A stretch of 35,664 nucleotides of DNA from Burkholderiaceae bacterium 16. GTDB lineage: Bacteria > Pseudomonadota > Gammaproteobacteria > Burkholderiales > Burkholderiaceae. Under the pieces are notes generated by a model. It was not told the DNA's origin. It saw only the letters and a list, made by a program, of their open reading frames with translations, and made no database searches. Position 1 is the stretch's first letter. Each line of letters opens with the position of its first letter. Made by a program: the position numbers and the translations under genes. This document shows positions 16,848 to 22,949 of this stretch, one piece after another. The DNA lies in NCBI GenBank assembly GCA_000955785.1, contig JYOD01000085.1, positions 1-35,664 of the forward strand, given 5' to 3'.

Positions 16848-18049
16848 TGTGCGATCTCCCACGCCAGCTTGCTGCTGGCCAGTTCCACCGCGGCAGCAAG
16901 GCCAGCGGTATCTGGGCCGCTGCCGCGCAGCACGCCCACATAGTCCTTGTTGGAGTTCGTGAGCTGGATGGCATCGCCTACCTTGCGCAGCGGCTGGTAG
17001 GTCAGGCGCACGCCGTCGCTTTCATGCTTGCTGGGGGGCGGCGCCTGCCGCAGCAAGCCTTCGGCCTGTGCCGTGAAATAGCGGATCCATGCCGCCCGCT
17101 TGGGCATGTCGAACTCGGGCAGGGTCTCGCCAAGATGAAGGCGCAGGACCTGTTCGAACAGTGGAAACTGGAGCGTGTCGGACAGCAGGAACTCGCGGTA
17201 GTCGCCGATGCTGCGGTAGTTGATCTCGATAAGCCGTGGGCCTTTCGGTGTCAGCACATACTCGGTATGGCAGGCGCCGAAGCCGATGCCGAAACGACTG
17301 ATGATATCCAGCACTTCCGCCTCGATCGAGGCGGGCAGGCCCGTACCCCATACCGCTTCAAGTTCAACGAAGTAGGGCGGCGGGGACAGCGCCACGCGAA
17401 ATCCTCCCAGTGCGCGTATTTGCTTGCCGTCGCCAAGCGTTTCCAGTGTATAGAGCGGGCCTTCCAGGTATTCCTCCAGTAGCAACGCCTGGCCCGGGTG
17501 CTGGGCCCAGATCGCCCCGCATTGCTCGGCAAGCTCAGCCTGGCTGCGCGCCAGGCTGACTTGCTGGCTTGCCACGCCTTCGCGCGGCTTGACGATGCAC
17601 GGCATCGGGACGTCAGCGAGTGGTATCAATGCGATGGGATCGCACACCACGGCGTGCCACAGCGTGTCGATGCCCAGGTTCGCCAGGCGGCGGCGCATCT
17701 CAGCCTTGTTCTTGGCTGCGTAGGCAACGCGCCAGTCCTTGCCCGGCATGCCGAAATAGGCGGCGGCAATGGCGGTGGCAGTTTGCAAATGGTCGCTGTT
17801 GGAGAACACGGCAGCGGGCTTGCTGCCGCGCCGCGTGATGGCATCGATCACTGCCACCGGATTGAAGACGTCGCATGCAACGATTTCATCTGGATAGGCT
17901 GCCAGCCCGGCGTTGGCGAAGTGCGCGCGGTGGGCATCGGCGCAATCGGTCAGCAGTACAACGGAGAACCCCAGTGCCGTCGCAGCGGGCAGAAAGCCTT
18001 CATTGACGGGGGCGGTGGGTACATGCGCCAGGATGAAGGTGTCTTGCAT
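16844..18049 (-). CDS. pvsA: ATP-grasp ligase of siderophore biosynthesis (PvsA-like)
   Basis: A 401-aa ATP-grasp enzyme: an N-terminal pre-ATP-grasp domain (FILAHVPTAPVNEGFLPAATALG), the ATP-binding PCIVKPREGVAS (Lys154), the hinge LLEEYLEGPLY (190-200) and the Mg-binding PRLIEINYRS (Glu275, Asn277). Such enzymes make amide or related bonds through acyl-phosphates. An ATP-grasp ligase as first gene before NIS synthetases is the hallmark of the pvs operon; it would add a residue that NIS synthetases do not handle. The start at 18049 has GAGGA 5 nt upstream. A Fur-box-like sequence lies about 80 nt upstream. First gene of a probable six-gene operon running to 10001. Confidence 0.85.
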   Translation of the reverse strand: MQDTFILAHVPTAPVNEGFLPAATALGFSVVLLTDCADAHRAHFANAGLAAYPDEIVACDVFNPVAVIDAITRRGSKPAAVFSNSDHLQTATAIAAAYFGMPGKDWRVAYAAKNKAEMRRRLANLGIDTLWHAVVCDPIALIPLADVPMPCIVKPREGVASQQVSLARSQAELAEQCGAIWAQHPGQALLLEEYLEGPLYTLETLGDGKQIRALGGFRVALSPPPYFVELEAVWGTGLPASIEAEVLDIISRFGIGFGACHTEYVLTPKGPRLIEINYRSIGDYREFLLSDTLQFPLFEQVLRLHLGETLPEFDMPKRAAWIRYFTAQAEGLLRQAPPPSKHESDGVRLTYQPLRKVGDAIQLTNSNKDYVGVLRGSGPDTAGLAAAVELASSKLAWEIAQ

Positions 18050-18127
18050 GATGTTCCTCGTGCCTTGGAAGTTAAGGGTTACGTTGAATGGGTACGTTCG
18101 TGCAGCACTTTAGAAGATAATGAAAGC

Positions 18128-18146
18128 GATAACAATAATGATTCGT
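18128..18146 (-). promoter_or_regulatory. Fur-box-like sequence upstream of the biosynthetic operon
   Basis: GATAACAATAATGATTCGT matches the 19-bp Fur consensus GATAATGATAATCATTATC at about 13 positions and lies in an AT-rich tract within a GC-rich region, 80 nt before the ATG of the ATP-grasp gene. Iron-dependent repression of the operon is the expected consequence. Confidence 0.55.
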
Positions 18147-18270
18147 ATTAAAAAATATAAATATACTGCTCGCGAGGGGAACGGGGTCAGCGGACGATAC
18201 AGTCCACGTGCGCCGACATGGGCCGCGCGGCGCAGCGCGGCTCCAGCTACCTGATCGTCAGCTGGTGTCG

Positions 18271-18306
18271 AGCCATTGGGTCGCCTGTACAGGCGACCCA
18301 ATGGCT
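18271..18306. repeat. 36-bp perfect palindrome, possible terminator or binding site
   Basis: The half AGCCATTGGGTCGCCTGT is followed directly by its exact reverse complement (18 + 18 bp, no loop). It begins 51 nt beyond the stop of the receptor gene in the direction of its transcription. No T-run follows on either strand, so a classical intrinsic terminator is not clear. It may act as a bidirectional transcript end, an RNA-stability hairpin or a protein site. Confidence 0.6.
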
Positions 18307-18356
18307 GCTTGCGGTCTCAGGGCGAAGTCACCGCCCTGGGTAGGTTGTCGCGACGC

Positions 18357-20477
18357 TTACATCCGATACCGGATCGTCGCCATCACGCTGCGTGGCGCGC
18401 CCGGCATATTCAAGTTTGCGTTCGAACCGTGCGCCGACACGATGTAGTTCGTGTTGAATAGGTTGTACAGGTTCAGTTGCGCCTCGAACGGCCCGTGGCG
18501 ATACCAGGCCATCATGTCCGCCGTGACATAGCCTGGCAGCGTCACCGTATTGGCCTGGTCGGCCATCCGAGCGCCCACCAGGTTCAGGCCACCGCCGATG
18601 CCAAAGCCGTAGCCAAGCGTCTTGGTCAGCCAGACGTTGCCGGAATGGCGCGGCGTCAGCGTGGCACGCTTGTCCTGGAACGCGGGGGTCGACTTGGTGA
18701 CCACCGCATCCAGGTAAGCGTAGCCGGCCAACGCGCGCCAGCCGCTGCCGAGTTCCGCGGCGGCGCTGAGTTCCACGCCATCCGTGCGCTGTTCGCCGAC
18801 CGGAATCAGCGCCGTGCCGGTGGCGTTGGCGATCTTCATATTGTTCCGCTCCAGCCGGAACACTGAAATCGTCGTGCTCGCCTTGCCGTCGAGCCAGTCG
18901 TACTTGGCGCCCACCTCGGTGTTGTTGGTCGTTTCGGGCGCCAGTTCGGCGTTGTTGGCAGCCAGCGCGAAGGCCTCGCCCGACGGCTGGAACGACCGGC
19001 TCCACGACACGTAATATGACTGCGCCTTCGACGGCTGCCAGACCAGGCCCGCACGCGGGCTCCAGGCATTGTCGGTACGCGACAGGTTCTTCTGGCCGGC
19101 CAGGCGCTGGAACGTGTCCTGCTGGAAATTGTCGTACCGGACACCCAGCAGCGCCTTCCACTGCTCGGTGAAGCTGATCATGTCCTGCGTGTAGAACGCC
19201 AGCGTCTTGGCGGTGGCCAGGTTGCTCGTGGCCGGCGTGCCGCCGACCAGGCGCGGCAGTGTCGGTAGCACCGGGTTGAAGAGGTCAAAGCGGCCCGGCA
19301 CAGCACGGGTGAAGTTCACCAGGTCCTTGTTCTGCTGGCCGATCTCCATGCCGTACAGGATTTCATGCATGGTGCCGAAGATCGTCGCCTTCTGCGTCAG
19401 GTCGGTCTGGTTGAACCAGCCATGCTCTTCGCGATAGACGTTGGAGTGCGACATCGTCAGCGTCTTCGTCGCCTCGTTGACCGAGCTGGTCAGCGTGTTG
19501 TTGCGATCCAGCGAGTAATGGTAGTACCGCGTGGCGTTGCGAAGCGACCAGTTGTCGTTGAAGCGATGGTTGATCGTGGCCGTGCCCGAGTACACACGCG
19601 ATTGGGAGTAGTCGGCGTCGCGCGCATTGGCCGCGCCGTAGTAGCGGGACGCCGGCACATCGACGGGCCGGCCGTTGTACGCCGGGATGCCGAAGTCAGT
19701 CACGCGGCGGTCTTCCAGATAGTCGGCCTGCAGCAGCACCGTTGTCTGCGGCGCGATACGCAGCTCCAGCGACGGCGCCACGGCCGAGCGATCCAGGAAC
19801 TGCTGCGAGCGGTAGCTGTTGGCCTTTTCCACGGCACCTGTCACCCGGAAGGCGGCGGCGCCGTCGGCGAACACGCGGCCCACGTCGGCCTCGGCGCGGC
19901 GGTCGGCCCACATGCCGTAGCTCAGCGCGAAGTCGGTGACGTCTAGCCCCGGCTTCCTGGTCACGCGGTTGATCAGGCCACCCGACGAGCCGCGACCGTA
20001 GAGCACGGCCGCCGGACCCTTGACGACCTCGATGCGGTCGACGTTCGACAAGTCACGGAAGTAAAGCGCGTCATCGCGAATGCCGTCGACGAACTGGTCA
20101 GCAATCGCCGAAAAACCGCGGATCGACACCTGGTCGCGCTGGCCGTCGCCCGTGGAGAACGACACGCCGGGCACGTTCTTCAGCGCGTCCTGCATTGAAT
20201 TGGCGTGCTGGTCGCGCATGACGTCGGCCGTCACCACGTTCACGGTCTGCGGAACATCGCGCAGCGGCACCTCGGTCTTGGTCGCGCTGACGGTGTTAGG
20301 CGGGTTATAGCCCTCGCCCAGTTCGCGGCTTACATCGGCCCTGACGGTGACCTCCGGCAGGCTGCGGGCGGCGCTGGCCTCGCTGGCTTCTTGTGAGTGG
20401 GCGATGCCGACAAGCATCGGCTGGCAGGCGAATACGGCAAGAACGGCGCGCTGCAACGGGTGGAGATTTAGGCTCAT
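18357..20477 (-). CDS. TonB-dependent siderophore receptor
   Basis: A 706-aa outer-membrane receptor. The signal region (AVLAVFACQPMLVGIAHSQ) is followed by a TonB-box-like LPEVTVRA (~40-47) and a plug domain (DVPQTVNVVTADVMRDQHANSMQDALKNVPGV, DQVSIRGFSAIADQFVDGIRDD, NVDRIEVVKGPAAVLYGRGSSGGLINRVTRKP). A 22-strand barrel pattern continues to the C-terminus IRYRM. The plug is of the FhuE/FcuA ferric-hydroxamate/citrate receptor type. It is separate from the biosynthetic operon but adjacent and on the same strand, and has its own Fur-like site. By position it corresponds to PvuA of vibrioferrin systems and should import the ferric siderophore. Confidence 0.92.
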   Translation of the reverse strand: MSLNLHPLQRAVLAVFACQPMLVGIAHSQEASEASAARSLPEVTVRADVSRELGEGYNPPNTVSATKTEVPLRDVPQTVNVVTADVMRDQHANSMQDALKNVPGVSFSTGDGQRDQVSIRGFSAIADQFVDGIRDDALYFRDLSNVDRIEVVKGPAAVLYGRGSSGGLINRVTRKPGLDVTDFALSYGMWADRRAEADVGRVFADGAAAFRVTGAVEKANSYRSQQFLDRSAVAPSLELRIAPQTTVLLQADYLEDRRVTDFGIPAYNGRPVDVPASRYYGAANARDADYSQSRVYSGTATINHRFNDNWSLRNATRYYHYSLDRNNTLTSSVNEATKTLTMSHSNVYREEHGWFNQTDLTQKATIFGTMHEILYGMEIGQQNKDLVNFTRAVPGRFDLFNPVLPTLPRLVGGTPATSNLATAKTLAFYTQDMISFTEQWKALLGVRYDNFQQDTFQRLAGQKNLSRTDNAWSPRAGLVWQPSKAQSYYVSWSRSFQPSGEAFALAANNAELAPETTNNTEVGAKYDWLDGKASTTISVFRLERNNMKIANATGTALIPVGEQRTDGVELSAAAELGSGWRALAGYAYLDAVVTKSTPAFQDKRATLTPRHSGNVWLTKTLGYGFGIGGGLNLVGARMADQANTVTLPGYVTADMMAWYRHGPFEAQLNLYNLFNTNYIVSAHGSNANLNMPGAPRSVMATIRYRM

Positions 20478-20506
20478 TTTCCCTGTAATGCGTTGTAATA
20501 AATATA

Positions 20507-20531
20507 CAAATGCGACGCATTATCATTTGCA
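20507..20531 (-). promoter_or_regulatory. Fur-box-like sequence upstream of the receptor gene
   Basis: On the minus strand the sequence reads GCAAATGATAATGCGTCGCA and then TTTGT. This is an inverted repeat GCAAATG...CGCATTTG enclosing TGATAAT, close to known Fur boxes of the GCAAATGATAAT type. It lies 30-55 nt before the ATG at 20477, where a repressor would cover the promoter. Confidence 0.6.
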
Positions 20532-20675
20532 ATAAGGCCTGGGTCAATGCATATCGTGCACTAGTGGAAGGAGTCCGTGCTTCATGAGGCAGAATGTGAT
20601 TAAAAGGCACCGTGGAGCGGCAGCGGCAGGGATGGGGCGCCAGGGTGATAGGCCACCTCGCGCGCGATTTGCGGG

Positions 20676-21035
20676 CTATGAGAATGCAATCAGCCAGTGA
20701 ACGCTGACCATGAGCGCTTCGGCTGGATGGTGTCGACGGTCCTCGCGGCCCAGCGGCTCCGGGTGGGTCAGCAGGCCGTCCGGGTCCGAAGAGCGCAGCG
20801 GGAACAGGTTCACCACTTCCAAGCGGCCATAGCGGTCGGCCAGTGCGCGCTGCAGGCAGCGGGTGATCGTCGGGTCGTTGATCTGGTGGTCAGCGGTCGA
20901 CGGGTTGAGCATGATGAAGCCCAGCGCCGGCCGGCCGCGGTCCCACTCGCGCCACAGGCGGTAGCGGTACTGCTCGCAGTCGGAAAGGATGGCGCTGGCC
21001 TCGCCATCGAGGTTCTGGGTGGTCGGGTGCTTCAT
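20676..21035 (-). pseudogene. DUF1643-family protein, C-terminally truncated or frameshifted
   Basis: The first ~95 of 119 residues match DUF1643 by eye: CEQYRYRLWREWDRGRPALGFIMLNPSTADHQINDPTITRCLQRALADRYGRLEVVNLFPLRSSDP, then DGLLTHPEPLG. After REDRRH the sequence loses family character and stops early; the usual ~50 C-terminal residues are missing. The ATG at 21035 has GGGAG 8 nt upstream. DUF1643 genes are common on phages and islands. It is divergent from the small gene at 21068 and shares the intervening 32 bp with it. Confidence 0.6.
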
Positions 21036-21067
21036 GCTACGATCTCCCGTCCCAATCGGAGGCCGTC
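21034..21067 (+). promoter_or_regulatory. Shared start element A: extended -10 look-alike
   Basis: TGCTACGAT (21035-21043) fits TGn-TAnnnT. GCTA is 32 nt before the ATG at 21068 and GGAGG precedes the start. On the other strand the same bases carry the GGGAG ribosome site and ATG of the DUF1643 remnant. Confidence 0.45.
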
Positions 21068-21271
21068 ATGACAATTGAGAGCTACCAGGGCTATACCGTC
21101 CGCGGCTTTGCAAAGCAGCTTGGTGATGGATCCTTCGAGGCATCCGGTGCAGTTGAAATGGATGGCCGCCTCGTGGAAGGCTCGGACCCATTGGGGTACT
21201 ACCCCTCGTTTGATCGTGCTGCGGCAGCCGGGATCGCTTGGGCGAAAACGTGGGTTGATGATCACGGCTGA
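21068..21271 (+). CDS. Small YxG-motif protein, paralogue 1
   Basis: A 67-aa protein opening MTIESYQGYTVRG, with DGSFEASGAVEMDGRL, GYYPSFDRAAAAGIAWAKTWVDDHG at the end. It has a good ribosome site (GGAGG). The beginning (E-Y-[RQ]-G-aromatic-x-V/I) and the Ala-rich C-terminal helix recur in the genes at 21977 and 22301, so the three look like diverged members of one family. Not recognised further. No signal peptide or membrane segment. Confidence 0.6.
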   Translation: MTIESYQGYTVRGFAKQLGDGSFEASGAVEMDGRLVEGSDPLGYYPSFDRAAAAGIAWAKTWVDDHG

Positions 21272-21555
21272 ACCCTCCGAAGCTCCAACATCCATACCCA
21301 CGGATTGGTCTGCCAAGCGCCGGCGTCGTTGATGTTGTCCCACAGGCTTGCATAGGCCGCAACCGGCGACGCGAACCAGGGCAGATCCGGTGCACCTCGC
21401 CAGGCGTCGCCAAAGCGGATCAGGTTTTCGGCGATGGCGTCGGCCCCGCCGCAGTCGTTCAGTCGCTCAGCGCGCACTCCGCTTACCTCCAGCAGGATGC
21501 GCGACAGCGCGCGTGCCATGGCGCCGCTGAATAGGATGGGGCGTTCCTTGGTCAT
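21262..21555 (-). pseudogene. ASCH-like phage-type protein with an internal deletion
   Basis: A 97-aa frame. The opening MTKERPILFSGAMARA resembles the N-terminus of phage ASCH-domain proteins (MTKERPILFSxPMVRAxL). The rest (SRILLEVSGVRAERLNDCGGADAIAENLIRFGDAWRG...YASLWDNINDAGAWQTNPWVWMLELRRV) resembles their C-terminus, ending in the typical NPWVWV-EF strand. The ~70-100 residues normally between, including the K-T-QTRR motif, are absent, so the gene seems to have lost its core in frame. ATG at 21555 with AAGGAA upstream. It overlaps the end of the preceding forward gene by 10 nt, tail to tail. Confidence 0.6.
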
Positions 21556-21587
21556 GCTAGGATCAATTCCTTTCTTGGGAGACGGCC
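21554..21587 (+). promoter_or_regulatory. Shared start element B: extended -10 look-alike
   Basis: TGCTAGGAT (21555-21563), GCTA 32 nt before the ATG at 21588, followed by GGGAGACGGCC directly before the start. The ATG of the divergent ASCH-like gene abuts it, as in element A. Confidence 0.45.
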
Positions 21588-21802
21588 ATGGCGAAGTGCA
21601 ATGCTTGCAGTTCTATCGTCCCGGATAGGCGAGGGGAACGAGGGCACGATGCCCTTGTTGAAACCGGAAGTGAGAAATTCAGTCCCATCGGGAAGGCGGC
21701 CGTCACCAAGGTGTCGTTCTGTGCTCGACTTGCGGGACGAAATGGACATACGAGAACGATAAGAACAACAGCTTCGCCGGCTGGCATGAGGTTGAGAACT
21801 GA
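21588..21802 (+). pseudogene. Zinc-ribbon small protein interrupted by a frameshift
   Basis: The frame from the ATG at 21588 begins MAKCNACSSIVPDR, with one CxxC, and continues to about EKFSPIGKAAVTKV. Near 21715 the protein-like signal moves to another frame, which reads CSTCGTKWTYENDKNNSFAGWHEVEN and stops at 21802. Joined, this would be a ~70-residue two-CxxC zinc ribbon with a tidy end just before the next gene; unjoined, the first frame runs on to 21974 through unrelated sequence. A one- or two-base indel, or a sequencing error, explains it. Confidence 0.5.
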
Positions 21803-21944
21803 TTTCATGCCGCGCCCTCCAGCACCAGCCGCCGGCTGGCGCGCGTTCGGCCTGCAGCGCCATGTATTTGAGATCGGCGATTGCAGCAGGCCAATGGCGA
21901 ATCACGGCACGGCAGTCGCCTTGGTTGCAGTGGTTGAGGGTCAT
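21803..21944 (-). CDS. Small hypothetical protein, N-terminal part clear, end uncertain
   Basis: From the ATG at 21944 the frame reads MTLNHCNQGDCRAVIRHWPAAIADLKYMALQAERAPA. This looks protein-like (CxxxxxC, amphipathic helix). It then continues as GGWCWRARHEISSQ and on to a stop at 21552, across the opposite-strand zinc-ribbon gene, which is unlikely. In another frame the sequence would end RRLVLEGAA-stop at about 21807, so a small indel near 21835 is possible. Family unknown. The start abuts element C, as for the other divergent members of the array. Confidence 0.4.
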
Positions 21945-21976
21945 GCTAGGGTCCTTGTCAGCCTCGGGGGGTAGTC
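21943..21976 (+). promoter_or_regulatory. Shared start element C: extended -10 look-alike
   Basis: TGCTAGGGT (21944-21952), GCTA 32 nt before the ATG at 21977, with a GGGGGG ribosome site. A TTGCAG 16 nt upstream of TAGGGT could serve as a weak -35. Confidence 0.45.
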
Positions 21977-22207
21977 ATGAACCGCATTACCGAATACCGT
22001 GGATTCGAAATCCATGTTTCCTTGGTGACCACTTCGGAAGACATGTTCGATGTCTGGTTCCAGATCGAAGGCCCGGTAAAGCCTCCAGGCGTTGCCGCAA
22101 TCGGCAAGCGAATCAAAGTCCACGGCGGTCCGTTCTCGCGCCGCTGGGCACATCTCGTCGCCGAAGTGGCAGGCCGGGCCGCGGTGGACGTAATTCTGGG
22201 CGTCTAG
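21977..22207 (+). CDS. Small YxG-motif protein, paralogue 2
   Basis: A 76-aa protein: MNRITEYRGFEIHVSLVTTSEDMFDVWFQIEGPVKPPG, KRIKVHGGPFSRRWAHLVAEVAGRAAVDVILGV. Alternating hydrophobic residues suggest a small beta sheet followed by one helix. It shares the EYRGF-x-I-H opening with the gene at 22301 and the helix ending AVDVILG with its AIDVLLALG. No known domain recognised. Confidence 0.6.
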   Translation: MNRITEYRGFEIHVSLVTTSEDMFDVWFQIEGPVKPPGVAAIGKRIKVHGGPFSRRWAHLVAEVAGRAAVDVILGV

Positions 22208-22264
22208 GACTAGGCACATACCGCGATCCACATCCGGCTTTCTACTCACCCCGTCCCCATCATT

Positions 22265-22300
22265 GGCTAGAATTCTGCGAAACCAACTAGGGAGACGGCC
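22265..22300 (+). promoter_or_regulatory. Shared start element D: variant
   Basis: GGCTAGAAT (22265-22273), GCTA 35 nt before the TTG at 22301. The TG is displaced by one base compared with the other elements, but TAGAAT is a good -10 hexamer. GGGAGACGGCC before the start is identical to that in element B. No divergent gene starts here. Confidence 0.4.
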
Positions 22301-22573
22301 TTGGGCGAGCGCATGGCATGGGTATCCGAGGAATATCGTGGGATGTACGTCCATGTTATGACCTTCTGGATTGTTGGCATCCCAGGCACCACGCCGCCGC
22401 CTGGCCAGAAATGGGGGTATGTAGTCGAAATCCGATACACCGCCGAGCCCGATGACGACGCCATCTACGGCTCTGCGTCGGACCATAGCGATTACTTCAC
22501 CAAGGCAGCTGCCGAGCAGGCCGCATTGCACAATGGCAATCGAGCAATCGACGTGCTTCTTGCGCTTGGTTGA
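22301..22573 (+). CDS. Small YxG-motif protein, paralogue 3
   Basis: A 90-aa protein using a TTG start at 22301, chosen because GGGAGA sits 5 nt upstream. ATGs at 22312 and 22317 lie outside this frame or lack a site. It reads MAWVSEEYRGMYVHVMTFWIVG, a proline run TTPPPGQKWGYVVEIRY, and a C-terminal helix TKAAAEQAALHNGNRAIDVLLALG. Same beginning and end pattern as the genes at 21068 and 21977. Function unknown. Confidence 0.6.
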   Translation: MGERMAWVSEEYRGMYVHVMTFWIVGIPGTTPPPGQKWGYVVEIRYTAEPDDDAIYGSASDHSDYFTKAAAEQAALHNGNRAIDVLLALG

Positions 22574-22602
22574 TCTCACCCCGCCGCCTTGCTTCCTTCG
22601 CA

Positions 22603-22634
22603 TGCTACGATCCTCCAACGATGGGAGGCGAGCC
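22603..22634 (+). promoter_or_regulatory. Shared start element E: extended -10 look-alike
   Basis: TGCTACGAT (22603-22611), identical to element A over nine bases. GCTA is 31 nt before the ATG at 22635, with GGGAGG as ribosome site. No divergent gene. Confidence 0.45.
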
Positions 22635-22949
22635 ATGGCGAACTTCGAAACCGATGCCGAAATACTCGAGTGGATTGCTAAACACAGCGAGGACGAATTC
22701 CGGCAGTACGTAGAACGCCACACGTTTGGCGACAGGCGTTTAGAGAACGCTCGAGGGTACCTTGAGAGGATCGACGGCCAGCGAGCGGAGATGCGCGAGG
22801 AACGAGCGCTTTTGGCGATGGAGCAGGCTGCGGGAGCAGCGCTGGACCAAGCCGAGTCCGCGCGACAAGCGCTACGCATTTCCAAATGGGCCCTAGGTAT
22901 AGCAATCGCTTCCGCATTTGTGGCTGTGGCCGGTTTGTTCGGAAAATAG
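22635..22949 (+). CDS. Small coiled-coil protein with a C-terminal membrane segment
   Basis: A 104-aa protein. Residues ~1-45 are helical and acidic (TDAEILEWIAKHSEDEFRQYVERHTF). Residues ~45-80 are a strongly charged coiled-coil-like stretch (RIDGQRAEMREERALLAMEQAAGAALDQAESARQAL). The end (WALGIAIASAFVAVAGLFGK) is a single transmembrane helix. This is a tail-anchored layout typical of small phage or island proteins. Start ATG at 22635 with GGGAGG 6 nt upstream. Last forward member of the small-gene array. Confidence 0.65.
   Translation: MANFETDAEILEWIAKHSEDEFRQYVERHTFGDRRLENARGYLERIDGQRAEMREERALLAMEQAAGAALDQAESARQALRISKWALGIAIASAFVAVAGLFGK

Larger units (their letters stand above)
18050..18356. 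other. Intergenic region between the ATP-grasp gene and the receptor gene
   Basis: No gene seen. It holds the promoter region of the biosynthetic operon with an AT-rich core at 18111-18170, a Fur-box-like sequence, and a 36-bp perfect palindrome behind the receptor gene. Confidence 0.7.

Noticed and set aside
10001..18049. Staphyloferrin B or rhizoferrin locus
   Set aside because: The SbnG/SbnH-like genes fit staphyloferrin B, but SbnA/SbnB and a third NIS synthetase are absent and an ATP-grasp ligase is present. Rhizoferrin needs one NIS synthetase. The pvs order fits better.
21034..22640. Integron gene cassettes (attC sites) as explanation of the array
   Set aside because: The common element lies before the start codons, has no attC-like imperfect palindrome after the genes, genes occur in both orientations, and no integrase is present.
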